This document shows positions 16,305 to 25,087 of a stretch of DNA of 64,000 bases, piece after piece. A model generated the notes under the pieces. It searched no databases. It saw nothing but the letters and a program-made list of their open reading frames with translations, and was not told the origin of the DNA. Source of the DNA: Poriferisodalis sp965237655 (GTDB taxonomy: Bacteria > Actinomycetota > Acidimicrobiia > Acidimicrobiales > Poriferisodalaceae); assembly GCF_965237655.1 (NCBI RefSeq), contig NZ_CBDEGB010000001.1, positions 1,240,001 through 1,304,000 of the forward strand. Reading direction: 5' to 3'. Numbering within the stretch: the first letter of the stretch is position 1; every line of letters begins with the position of its first letter. The translations under genes were made by a program, and so were the position numbers.

Positions 16305-17462
16305 TCAGCTTCGCTGTGTGGCCCAGGCGGTGAGCCGCTCGACGGTCTGTTCCATGTCGTCATTGCTGCCGGCAAACGAGAAGCGAATGTAGCGGTGGCC
16401 TTCAGCCGGGTCGAAGTCGATGCCGGGTGTGGTGGCGATGCCCAGTTCCCCAAGCCAGACAGCTGCCAGCTCGGCGCTGTCGTCGGTGAGGTGATCGACG
16501 TTGGCGTAGATGTAGAACGCCCCGTCGGGCGGAGCGATGCGATCAATCCCGGCGCCCGGCAGACCGTCGAGCAGGATCTGGCGGTTTGCGGCGTAGCGGG
16601 CCACGTTGGCTTCGAGCTCGCCGATGCTGTCGAAGGCCCCCAACGCTGCGTGCTGAGAGACCGTGGCAGCGGCGATGGTGGCGTTCTGGGCGAGGCGCTC
16701 GACGGGCGCCACAAGTTCGGGTGGCAGCAGCAGCCAGCCGAGGCGCCAGCCGGTCATCGAGAAGTACTTGGAGAAGCTGTTCACCACGACAGCGCTTGGG
16801 CTGTACGCCGTCGCAGTGGCCGCTTCGCTGCCGTAGGAGATGCCGTGGTAGATCTCATCGGAGATGAGCCGGACGCCAGCTCCGTGGCACCAAAGAGCGA
16901 GCCGACCCAACTCGTCGGCGATGAGCATGGTGCCGGTCGGATTGGCGGGGCTGGCCACCACCAATCCATCGAGCGGGCCGGCACCTTCAACCATGTCGGC
17001 CGTGAGCCGGAATCCCGTCTCGGGTGTGACTGCAATCTCGACGACGTCGATGTCCAGCGCTTCGAGCGTGTTGCGGTAGCACGGATAACCTGGAGCCGTC
17101 ACTGCCACGCGGTCGCCCGCCTCGAAACACGAGAGGAACGCGAGCGTGAACGCACCGCTAGCGCCCTGGGTGATGACGATGCGGCCAGGGTCGGCCTCGT
17201 GGTCGTACCAATCGGCGTAGTGTTGGACCAGCCGGGCACGCAGGGGCTCGATCCCGACCGCGGCGGTGTAGCCCAGCACGTCGTTGTCGATTGCGGCCTT
17301 TGCGGCCGCACGCGCACCCGCAGGCGCGGGCGTGGACGGCTGGCCGACCTCCATGTGCACGACATCGCCACCCGCAGCTTCCCGTTGCGCGGCGGCTCGC
17401 ATCATCTCCATGACGAAGAACGGCGCAATGTCTGCGCGCCCGGAAACCTTGAGTCCGCTCAC
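16305..17462 (-). CDS. Class I/II pyridoxal-phosphate aminotransferase
   Basis: A 385-aa fold-type I aminotransferase. Visible motifs are VGQPSTPAP at the N-terminus, YTAAVGIEPLRARL, the cofactor-site Asn in SPANPTGTM, SDEIYHG, and the PLP lysine in NSFSKYFSMTGWRLGW (about residue 232). RYIRFSFAGS near the end carries the substrate-carboxylate Arg. It belongs to the aspartate-aminotransferase-like group; the amino acid used is not evident. It is followed on the same strand by the remnant of an enoyl-CoA hydratase. Confidence 0.9.
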   Translation of the reverse strand: MSGLKVSGRADIAPFFVMEMMRAAAQREAAGGDVVHMEVGQPSTPAPAGARAAAKAAIDNDVLGYTAAVGIEPLRARLVQHYADWYDHEADPGRIVITQGASGAFTLAFLSCFEAGDRVAVTAPGYPCYRNTLEALDIDVVEIAVTPETGFRLTADMVEGAGPLDGLVVASPANPTGTMLIADELGRLALWCHGAGVRLISDEIYHGISYGSEAATATAYSPSAVVVNSFSKYFSMTGWRLGWLLLPPELVAPVERLAQNATIAAATVSQHAALGAFDSIGELEANVARYAANRQILLDGLPGAGIDRIAPPDGAFYIYANVDHLTDDSAELAAVWLGELGIATTPGIDFDPAEGHRYIRFSFAGSNDDMEQTVERLTAWATQRS

Positions 17463-17545
17463 GCTTGGGTCTGTCCCCGCATAGCGCCAGATGCTAAGAG
17501 CCTGGGCCGATGGGAACAGATGCCGCAGCGGGCACCACTCATGGT

Positions 17546-18130
17546 TCAGTAGTCGATGCCCTTCTTGGCCCGGATCCCCGCGTCGTAGGCGTGCTTGGTC
17601 TTGCGCATCTCGGTCACGGTGTCGGCGAGGTCAATCATCCAGCTGGGCGCGTCGCGCCCCGTCAGCACCAAGGACACGTGGGTGGGTCGGCTCCGGAACG
17701 TGGCCTCCACGTCGGCTGCGTCGATCCAGCCCCAGTTGAGCGGGTAGGTGATTTCGTCGAAGACGACCAGCCGGTGATCGCCCGCTGCCACAAGCGCCTT
17801 GCCGTGCTGCCACGCCTCGCGAGCCTCAGCCTCATCGCGGGTGAGGTCGTCGCTGTCCCAGGTGAATCCCTCACCCAGCGACCAGAAGTCGATGCCGAGC
17901 GGTTCGGCCATCATCTGCTCTCCGGTCACCCAGTCATCGGACTTGAGGAACTGCACCACAGCGACTGGCCAGCCACGGGCGCGAGCTCTCATTGCTGTGC
18001 CGAACGCGGCCGAGGACTTGCCCTTGCCGTCGCCGGTATTCACCACAACGAGACTGCGAGCGGTGCGCAGGCCATCGGGCCGGGGGTCCTCCGTGGGCGG
18101 CGTGTCGGCGGATGTCGGGGAATCGGTCAT
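17546..18130 (-). CDS. cobO: Cob(I)yrinic acid a,c-diamide adenosyltransferase (CobO/BtuR)
   Basis: A 194-aa P-loop adenosyltransferase that transfers the 5'-deoxyadenosyl group of ATP to cob(I)alamin, giving adenosylcobalamin. GDGKGKSSAAFG (residues 33-44) is the family P-loop; VVQFLKSDDWVTGE, VVFDEITYPLNWGW and HVSLVLTGRDAP follow. It overlaps by four bases the end of the B12 ABC transporter ATPase gene, so imported corrinoid is probably adenosylated by this enzyme. It is the last gene of the riboswitch-controlled locus. Confidence 0.93.
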   Translation of the reverse strand: MTDSPTSADTPPTEDPRPDGLRTARSLVVVNTGDGKGKSSAAFGTAMRARARGWPVAVVQFLKSDDWVTGEQMMAEPLGIDFWSLGEGFTWDSDDLTRDEAEAREAWQHGKALVAAGDHRLVVFDEITYPLNWGWIDAADVEATFRSRPTHVSLVLTGRDAPSWMIDLADTVTEMRKTKHAYDAGIRAKKGIDY

Positions 18131-19026
18131 CGGGTGCCTCCATTGGTGGGTACCCCTTCGATCGTCGAGTTCGGGGTCGAGTTGGTAGCGCTCGGGACGA
18201 TCACGGGGCCGTCAGGGTCGTCGAGGATGCGAATCTTCGCATTGAAGTGCTCGGAGATGTTCGCAACGGTAAGCACCTCGGCCGGTGATCCGCACTGCGC
18301 GATCCGGCCGTCCGAGAGGATCGCGACCCGGTCGCCGTATCGGGCTGCGAGCGTGAGGTCGTGCAACGTTGCAATGACGGTCAGCCCGTGCTCGCACCGC
18401 AACGCCTCGACGAGTTCGAGCACGTCCTGCTGATGTCCGAGGTCCAACGCTGTGGTCGGTTCGTCCAGCAGCAGAACGCCGGTCTGCTGGGCGAGCGCCC
18501 TCGCAAGCACGGCCCGCTGACGTTCACCTCCCGAGAGCGACTGGACAGTGCGCTCGCCGAAGCCACCTAGATCGAGCCGTTCCAGGACTTCGGCAACGAT
18601 CCGGCGGTCGCCGGCGGTCTCCGCGGAGAACACGCTTCGGTGAGGTGTGCGTCCGAGGAGTACGTAATCGGCGACGAGCATTCCCGGAGGGATCACCGGC
18701 GTCTGGGGAACGTAAGCCACATGGCGAGCACGCGCGGCGCGGCGACGTTCTCCAATTCCGTTGATCTGGATCTTCCCGCGGAACGGCACTAGGCCCAACA
18801 CCGCTCGAAGCAGCGTCGTCTTGCCGGCGCCATTGGGCCCGATGATGTTCACCCACTCGCCTGCTGTGACGGTCAGATCGACACCGTCGAGCACCTGCGC
18901 GCCATCGAGGTTGACTTCCAGCGCTTGGATCCTGACGGCGTGGCCAGGTGAAGCAGTGGGTACGGCGCCCTCGACGGAGGCCGCAGCCGCGGAGGCGGTC
19001 GCAGGGGGAGCCGCTGTTTCGGTCAC
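18127..19026 (-). CDS. btuD: Cobalamin ABC transporter ATP-binding protein (BtuD-like)
   Basis: A 299-aa ABC ATPase of the FecE/BtuD group: Walker A GPNGAGKTT (63-71), Q-loop YVPQTP, signature LSGGERQ (164-170), Walker B VLLLDEPTTALD (184-195), and the switch His of TLHDLTLAARYGD (about 222). A 30-residue Ala-rich extension precedes the core. I chose the GTG at 19026 because it overlaps the permease stop as GTGA. The cobalamin assignment rests on the upstream riboswitch, the BtuF-like binding protein and the cobO neighbour. Confidence 0.9.
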   Translation of the reverse strand: MTETAAPPATASAAAASVEGAVPTASPGHAVRIQALEVNLDGAQVLDGVDLTVTAGEWVNIIGPNGAGKTTLLRAVLGLVPFRGKIQINGIGERRRAARARHVAYVPQTPVIPPGMLVADYVLLGRTPHRSVFSAETAGDRRIVAEVLERLDLGGFGERTVQSLSGGERQRAVLARALAQQTGVLLLDEPTTALDLGHQQDVLELVEALRCEHGLTVIATLHDLTLAARYGDRVAILSDGRIAQCGSPAEVLTVANISEHFNAKIRILDDPDGPVIVPSATNSTPNSTIEGVPTNGGTR

Positions 19027-20114
19027 CAGACCTCCCGGCGCGTCGTGCGCAAGACGAGCACGAAGAACGGCGCTCCCAGGAAGGCAGTGACGACCCCGAT
19101 CGGCAATTCCGACGGCGACAGCACCGTGCGTGCCCCCAGGTCGGCGAGCACCATGAACGCTCCTCCGAACAGCACCGAGAGCGGCAGTACGACGCGGTTG
19201 CTGGCCCCGAACGCGAGCCGCACCGTGTGGGGCACGATGATGCCGACGAATCCGATCAAGCCACTGACCGACACAGCCGCAGCTGCGCCCAGTGAGGCCG
19301 CGAGCACCACGATCAAGCGCACCTTTCGGGGTTCGATGCCGAGTGCGGCGGCCTCCTCGTCCCCGACAGCGAGCACGTCGAGCGCCCGGCGGTAACGGAG
19401 CACGACCGCGGTGGTCACCACGAAGTACGGGAGCATCAGTGCCGGTTCCGACCATCCCGAGGTCGCGATGCGGCCCAGGATCCAGGCGAAGATCTTGCGA
19501 AAGGCATCGCTGTTGGCCTGCAAGACGTAGGTCTGGCATGCCGTCAGGAAGCTGGCTACGGCGATTCCGGCCAGGATCAGCGACGCCGTCGAGCGGCCGC
19601 CGAGGTGTCCTGCGGCGTAGGACACCGTCACCGCAATGAGCCCTCCGGCGAACGCGGCGAGCGGCACTGGGTCCAGGGCGCCAGCACCGTCGCCGAGGTT
19701 GTTGGTGATGGCAATGGTCGCGCCGAGGCCAGCGCCTGCAGCGATACCCAGCAGGTACGGGTCAGCGAGCGGGTTGCGGAACGCGGCCTGGTAGGTCGCG
19801 CCGCTCATCGACAACGTGGCGCCCACTAACAGGCCAAGCACAACACGGGGAAGGCGAATCTCCCGCACGATCGCTGCGTGTGGCGAGCTCAGCCCAGAAT
19901 CGAACGTGAGGCCGGGCAGCGCGTCGAACAGCTCCAATACCGCCCGGTGAACAGGGATTCCGGCCGGGCCAATCGTCAGTCCCGCGGTCACGGCAATCGC
20001 GACCGCCACAAGCCCCGCGATGAGCGCTGCGGGCCGCAGACCCGACGGCCGAAGCGTTGCCTCGGTCACCTCAGGGGCGAGCGACATGGGTGAGCTGGCC
20101 ATGTCCAGTGCCAA
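19023..20114 (-). CDS. btuC: Cobalamin ABC transporter permease (BtuC/FecCD family)
   Basis: A 363-aa membrane protein with about nine or ten hydrophobic segments and FecCD-family signatures: VREIRLPRVVLGLLVGATLS, MSGATYQAAFRNPLADPYLLG (split), VSGLIGFVGIIVPHTVR, and VLFGGAFMVLADLGAR. It forms the channel for the corrinoid delivered by the lipoprotein upstream. A TTG at 20114 directly follows the binding-protein stop; an ATG at 20102 or 20087 is also possible, since no clear ribosome-binding site decides it. It overlaps the ATPase gene by four bases. Confidence 0.9.
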   Translation of the reverse strand: MALDMASSPMSLAPEVTEATLRPSGLRPAALIAGLVAVAIAVTAGLTIGPAGIPVHRAVLELFDALPGLTFDSGLSSPHAAIVREIRLPRVVLGLLVGATLSMSGATYQAAFRNPLADPYLLGIAAGAGLGATIAITNNLGDGAGALDPVPLAAFAGGLIAVTVSYAAGHLGGRSTASLILAGIAVASFLTACQTYVLQANSDAFRKIFAWILGRIATSGWSEPALMLPYFVVTTAVVLRYRRALDVLAVGDEEAAALGIEPRKVRLIVVLAASLGAAAAVSVSGLIGFVGIIVPHTVRLAFGASNRVVLPLSVLFGGAFMVLADLGARTVLSPSELPIGVVTAFLGAPFFVLVLRTTRREVW

Positions 20115-21011
20115 TCAGCTCGCCGCGCCGATATCTCGGAGCACGTCGGAGATGGCGGCGATGAAGTCCACCAGGCGGGGACCCCACCTCGAGACAATGT
20201 CGTCGCTGAGTTCCACAACCCTGCCCGCCTGCACGGCCGTGAGTTCGTCCCAGCCGGGGCGTGCAGCGACAGTTGCAGCGTTCTGGTCGCAGCAGAGCGT
20301 GTCGGCCAGGAAGATCACGTCGGGGTTGGCATCCACCAGGTACTCGTCGCTGAGCTGTGGGTAGCCGTAGGAGGTGCCGTCGGAGTCTGCGGGATCGGCG
20401 ACGTTCTCAAGCCCGAACAATCCATAGACCTGGCCGATGAACGTGCCGCTCGTGACGGTGTAGAGGGTGTGGTCGAGCTCGAGGTAGTAGCTCAGACCCG
20501 ATGCGTCAGGCGCAGCTGCAATCAAGTCCGCAATCTGAGCCCCCATGTCGGCAGCGAGCTGAGCCGCCTCGTCGACCTGACCGGTGACTTCGCCGAACTG
20601 GGCGATCTGGGCGTACACGTCGTCGAATACGAACGGCGCGTCATGCGCGAGCACGGCGATGCCCAGCGCTTCGAGGCCGGAGATGAGATCGCCATCGGTC
20701 TGCAGCACCACGAGATCAGGCTCGTATGCGGCAATGGCCTCGATATTGGGGTTCCAGCCATCCAGGTCGGTGACGGGAGCTTCGGGCGGGTAGTACGAGA
20801 ACTGGTCGACGGCCACGACGCGGTCGCCGGCGCCGATGGCGAACAGGATCTCGGTGCCGGTCGGGGAGATCGACACGATCCGCTGGAATTCGCGGTCCTC
20901 TTCAGATTCCGCGTCGCTGCCGGTGCAAGCGGCCGCCACAAGACTCAGGGCGGCAACTGCCCACAACAGCCTCCGCGGCAGCGAGGCTCGTCTTGTTGAT
21001 GTGCGGTTCAT
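20115..21011 (-). CDS. btuF: Cobalamin-binding lipoprotein (BtuF-like)
   Basis: A 298-aa periplasmic-binding-protein-type lipoprotein. The signal peptide ends in lipobox VAAAC with Cys29 as the lipid anchor, so it is attached to the outer face of the membrane. The domain begins RIVSISPTGTEILFAIGAGD and VVAVDQFSYYPPEA, the typical start of BtuF/FhuD proteins, and contains YEPDLVVLQ and NPDVIFLAD. It is the first gene behind a cobalamin riboswitch, which supports corrinoid as ligand. Start ATG has gaagggag upstream. Confidence 0.92.
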   Translation of the reverse strand: MNRTSTRRASLPRRLLWAVAALSLVAAACTGSDAESEEDREFQRIVSISPTGTEILFAIGAGDRVVAVDQFSYYPPEAPVTDLDGWNPNIEAIAAYEPDLVVLQTDGDLISGLEALGIAVLAHDAPFVFDDVYAQIAQFGEVTGQVDEAAQLAADMGAQIADLIAAAPDASGLSYYLELDHTLYTVTSGTFIGQVYGLFGLENVADPADSDGTSYGYPQLSDEYLVDANPDVIFLADTLCCDQNAATVAARPGWDELTAVQAGRVVELSDDIVSRWGPRLVDFIAAISDVLRDIGAAS

Positions 21012-21084
21012 GGTGTTCTCCCTTCTGCTCGAGTTCAGGGCCGAGCAGCGGGAGCTCCCACCGCGCGAGCCGCTCCTTCCTCGA

Positions 21085-21225
21085 GGAATCGGATCTCGTC
21101 ACGGCGGTCGGGAGGCGATCGGACTCGTCCCCCGGAGGGGCATCACCGTTGCGGGACAGTGCCGGGATCTCACCGGCTTCGCTCACGACAACCGGGCGAA
21201 AGCCTAGCGCCCGCCGACGCACTGA
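21085..21225 (-). promoter_or_regulatory. Cobalamin riboswitch
   Basis: On the minus strand the region ahead of btuF contains the conserved core elements of the AdoCbl riboswitch in order: aagccggtgagatcccggca, then ctgtcccgcaacggtgatg, then the B12-box-like gagtccgatcgcctcccgac followed by cgccgtgacg. The remaining 70-odd bases before the ATG hold gagcggc and gctgctc arms around ggtgggagctccc, a possible expression-platform hairpin next to the ribosome-binding site. It should shut off btuF-btuC-btuD-cobO when adenosylcobalamin is plentiful. Confidence 0.9.
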
Positions 21226-21238
21226 CCTGAGGGTCGGA

Positions 21239-21625
21239 CTAGCGGGACGGGCTCGGCGCCTTCGGCGCTCGCGAGCGTGACAGACGCCAGTAGCTCAACG
21301 CATTCGGGACCGTCAGAGCCAGCAGCATCACGAAGTTGACACGGCCGTCGATGCCAGACGGGTACACCGGCTCCACGAGGTAGTGCGAGATGAAGCCCGT
21401 CTCATACGGCTCCTGCCCAGCGTGGCGCAGGAACCAGTTCTCCCACACGGTCAGCGGGCAGTCCGAGCCGGTGATGTTGACCACGCTCGCTGCGCCAATT
21501 GCCCCAAGGTGCCACTTCGTGAGCTGAGGCCAGCGCCGTGCCATGAACCCGCCCACCAGCAAGAACACGATGTAGCCCAGGTGAGACGCGGCCACGAGGC
21601 GCGCCAGCCCGACACCGACCATCAC
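21239..21625 (-). CDS. DUF2784 membrane protein
   Basis: A 128-aa protein with about four hydrophobic helices. It matches the DUF2784 family by its LGYIVFLLVGGFMARRWP, the ITGSDCPLTVWENW motif and HYLVEPVYPSG. Function unknown. It lies just upstream of the cobalamin riboswitch on the same strand, but the riboswitch separates it from the transport genes. Confidence 0.85.
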   Translation of the reverse strand: MMVGVGLARLVAASHLGYIVFLLVGGFMARRWPQLTKWHLGAIGAASVVNITGSDCPLTVWENWFLRHAGQEPYETGFISHYLVEPVYPSGIDGRVNFVMLLALTVPNALSYWRLSRSRAPKAPSPSR

Positions 21626-21715
21626 CGCGACGCTACCCCGCCTGCTTTCGTACGTCGCAGCCGGCCGCGCAGTGTCAGCGAGTGCGGCTGGGGCTCGAGA
21701 AGGCAGACTTACCGA

Positions 21716-23025
21716 ATGGGCACGGCAATGATGACCGACCTGTACGAGCTGACCATGCTCGATGCGGCCCTGCAGTCGGGGGTTGCGTCACGACGCGCGT
21801 GCTTTGAAGTATTCGCCCGGCGACTGCCCCCCGGCCGTGGCTACGGCGTCGTCGCAGGCCCGGGGCGCCTGGCAGGCTCCTGGCCGACTACCGATTCGAG
21901 CCTGAGGATCTGGACTACCTGGCGGGCCTGGGACGCTTCAGCGACGGCCTGCTCAACCACCTCGCCACGTTCCGCTTCGATGGCGACGTCTGGAGCTACC
22001 GCGAGGGCGACTTCTACGTGCCCGGCAGCCCGGTGCTGCGGGTGGACGCCTCGTTCGGTGCAGCGCTGTTGGTGGAGACGCTGGTGCTGTCGGTGCTGAA
22101 TCACGACTGCGCTGTGGCCTCGGCGGCGGCCCGGATGCACGATGCAGCGGTAGGACGTCACCTCATCGAGATGGGTGGCCGCCGTACGCACGAGCTGGCG
22201 GCGGTGGCGGCTGCACGCGCCGCCTGGCTGGTCGGCTTCGACGCCACCTCCAACCTGTTGGCCGGCACGCAATACGGGATCCCGACCGCGGGTACCGCCG
22301 CGCACGCGTTCACACTCGCGCACCACGACGAGGAAGCCGCATTCGATGCGCAGATGCGCGCTCACGGACTCGAGACAACGCTGCTCATCGACACCTATGA
22401 CCTGCGCACAGGCCTCGAACGCGGTCTGGCTGCGGCGAAACGGCTCGGCGGGGTGCCCGGCGCGGTGCGCATCGACTCGGGCGACCTGACCGTGGAGGTG
22501 CCGCGAGTCCGGCACTGGCTTGACGATGCAGGTGCCGAAGCGACCCGCATCGTGGTCTCGGGCGACCTCGACGAGTACCGCATCGCCGACCTGGCGGATC
22601 TGCCGGTTGACGGCTACGGCGTAGGCACCCAGCTCGTGGTGGGTTCCGGACATGCCACCGCCGGCATGGTGTACAAGGCGGTCGCCATTGCTCGGCACTC
22701 GGGCACGTTCGAACCGGTCGTGCCGGTGCACAAGGAATCAGAGGGAAAGGCCACCCGCGGCGGGGTGGTGCGGCCGTACCGCGTGCTGCAGGACGGCATT
22801 GCAACAGCCGAGGTACTGGTCGAGCGTGACCGTCCGGGCCCGGCCGATAGCCGGCCACTGCATGTGCCGCTCGTGCGGGATGGGCGGGCTGTCTATCCCT
22901 ACTCGCTCAAGCAGGATCGCCCATTCCACCAGCGAGTCCGCGCCGAAATGGCCGCATCGATGCGGAGCCTGGACGGCGCTCCAGCCTTCGAGGCCGAAGT
23001 CGCGGCTGAATCCAGCTTGAACTAG
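21716..23025 (+). pseudogene. pncB: Nicotinate phosphoribosyltransferase, interrupted by a frameshift
   Basis: NAD-salvage enzyme joining nicotinate and PRPP. The 5' part (MMTDLYELTMLDAALQSG, FARRLPPGRGYGVVAG) is in one frame. From 21871 the protein continues in another frame with LADYRFEPEDLDYLAGLGRF, through VPGSPVLRVDASFG, ATSNLLAGTQYGIP, VRIDSGDLTVEVPRVR, VSGDLDEY and HKESEGKATRGG. Both halves are well preserved, so the only defect is one missing base in the GC run near 21855-21870. Either a recent inactivation or a sequencing/assembly error. The start could be ATG 21716, 21728 or 21731. Confidence 0.85.
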
Positions 23026-23091
23026 GTGCCCGGCTGCGGCCTGTGCTGTCTTGGGTGCCGCAGCCTCGCGGCGTTCGGGCGAGCTGACGGA

Positions 23092-23754
23092 TCAGGCGCC
23101 CGGCTGCGGCACCAGGCGCAAGTACGGCAGCGGTGCCTCCCAGCCGTCGGGGTACTTCTCGGCGGCGGCTTCGTTCGATACAGCCGGAACGATGATGACG
23201 TTCTCGCCCTGCTGCCAGTTGGCAGGCGTTGCGACCTGCTCGGCAGCAGTGAGCTGGCACGAATCCAGCAGACGCAGGATCTCAGCGAAGTTGCGACCGG
23301 TCGTCATCGGGTAGGTGAGCGACGCCTTGATCTTCTTGTCCGGACCGATGATGAACACCGTGCGAGCCGTGGCGTTGTCGGCAGCCGTGCGGCCCTGTGA
23401 GGTATCACCGGAATCGGCGGGAAGCATGTCATAGAGCTTCACCACATTGAGCTCGGGATCGCCGATCAGCGGGTAGTTGACCTCGTGGCCGGTGGCCGAT
23501 GCGATGTCGGCCTTCCAACCCTGGTGATCGCTCACACCGTCAACGCTGATGCCGATGATCTTGCAGTTGCGTGCGGCGAAGTCGTCGTTCAGGCCGGCGA
23601 CGGCGCCCAACTCGGTTGTGCACACCGGGGTGAAGTCCTTCGGATGGGAAAAGAGCAGCGCCCATCCGTCGCCGATCCAGTCGTGGAATTTGATCTCGCC
23701 TTCGGTGGTGCTGGCGGTGAAATCAGGAGCGGTGTCATTGAGGCGCAGTGCCAT
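23092..23754 (-). CDS. 1-Cys peroxiredoxin (PRDX6/AhpC-like)
   Basis: A 220-aa thioredoxin-fold peroxidase. The catalytic segment is FSHPKDFTPVCTTELG with peroxidatic Cys45; the N-terminus is LNDTAPDFTASTTEGEI. The C-terminal extension (GRNFAEILRLLDSCQL, ATPANWQQGENVII, LRLVPQPG) is that of the Prx6 subfamily. It reduces peroxides in the cytoplasm. Further cysteines at Cys62 and in LLDSCQL are not at the usual resolving position. The gene stands alone on this strand; cttgccggagg lies upstream of the ATG. Confidence 0.93.
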   Translation of the reverse strand: MALRLNDTAPDFTASTTEGEIKFHDWIGDGWALLFSHPKDFTPVCTTELGAVAGLNDDFAARNCKIIGISVDGVSDHQGWKADIASATGHEVNYPLIGDPELNVVKLYDMLPADSGDTSQGRTAADNATARTVFIIGPDKKIKASLTYPMTTGRNFAEILRLLDSCQLTAAEQVATPANWQQGENVIIVPAVSNEAAAEKYPDGWEAPLPYLRLVPQPGA

Positions 23755-23895
23755 GTTTGTCCTCCGGCAAGAAGCGTGCCTGCGAGGGCACGGGCTGTTT
23801 GGTACAGGCTAGCTGTCTTAGGCGATAAATCCGACCTGATTAGTCAGGAATTCATCGGACAACCAGCCCCCCGCTGTCGAGACGAGTACCTCCGC

Positions 23896-25021
23896 TCAGC
23901 AGCAGTCCCGTATCGGGGTGCCGTCGGCGTGGTGGTAATGGACTGTGGGTCGTTCGTTGAGCGCCCGGTTGCCGGTCGGCGCTTGCGTCGTTGTGAAGAC
24001 CCCGGCCGCCGCACCCAATTCCAGCGCGCGTTCCACGTCCACGACCCGGGGCCCGCAGCGCCGTACCTCCGCAGATGCAACGTCATCGGCGCCGATCGTG
24101 TGCTCCCGATCGCCGTCCAGCGACAGGACGGTCGGACCTCGAAGCTCCACCGGAACTCCCAGGGGGACCTCACGATGGTCGAGCACAGAAACCGTGCGGT
24201 ACAGCCCGGGCGCCAGCGCCACCCGCATCGGCTGTCCACCTGGACCGCACTCCACCAGCACACCTGCGTCTTCATCAAATGAACACGGCCGCAGCAGCCC
24301 CGCGAGCGAGCTGAGCCCGATGCTCGCAGGATGGGCACGCGACACCAGCACCTGACGTATCAGTGCTCCGTCGGCGGGCATCCGGTTGCCGACGAAGTCG
24401 TCGGCCAGCGTTACAGCGTCAATGAGCGCGATGTCTGTTGCGCCCCCCGCAAGCCAGACAGAGATGAGCTTCGAGCGCGGAGCGCACAGCGCTGGGTCCA
24501 CGACGCCGCTGGCCACAAGGCCAGCAGCGGCACCGGCGACGGTTGGCTCGGTGAGGCTGGGGAACACGTTGTTGGTGCCGGTGGACATGGGCACCAACGT
24601 GGCTTCGGGCCACACCCCAGAGATCGTGCGGTTGGTGCCGTCGCCGCCCAGTGTTACGAGCACGCTGACGTTGCGGGCTCGCATTGCCTCGACGGCACGC
24701 ACGGTGTCGGCCGGCGACACTGTCGCGCCCGACGTCGACGATCTCGATTTCGGCGTCGATGCGCAAGTCGGTGAGCGCTCCTGTGGCGATCCCAAATGGC
24801 TCTGCCATGGCCACAATGCGCGTGGCCCCGGCCGTCACTGCGCCGATCACCGCTCGGGCGATGCGGTTGCGCTTGTCCTCGGTGGTGGACACCGCACCGC
24901 GCGCCGCTACTCGGCGCACGTCGCGCCCCGAGACGGGGTTCGCGATGATCCCGACGGTGCCGTTAACCGAGCCGCGGCCATCGCGGCGGTCGCTCAGTTT
25001 CGAAACGGGTCCGGCCATCAT
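23896..25021 (-). pseudogene. ATP-NAD/AcoX kinase family gene with a frameshift
   Basis: The first third (VNGTVGIIANPVSGRDVRR, GATRIVAMAEPFGIATGAL, EIEIVDVG) is in one frame. The rest continues in another frame (SPADTVRAVEAMRARNVSVL, VTLGGDGTNR, STGTNNVFPSLTEPTVAG). GGDGTNR and GTNNVFP are signatures of the AcoX-like branch of NAD kinases (PF01513). The switch falls in a GC-rich run near 24721-24735, and the total span is one base off a multiple of three. The sequence is otherwise well conserved. True loss or assembly error cannot be told apart here. Cellular substrate unknown for this branch. Confidence 0.75.
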
Positions 25022-25087
25022 CCGCCGACGCTAACCACCCTCGCCGCCTGACTGCCGCGCGGCGCTCCGAACTGTTGTACTTGGGTC

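Noticed and set aside
25022..25087. TPP riboswitch ahead of thiD
   Set aside because: The gap is only 66 bases and lacks the conserved TPP-riboswitch elements.
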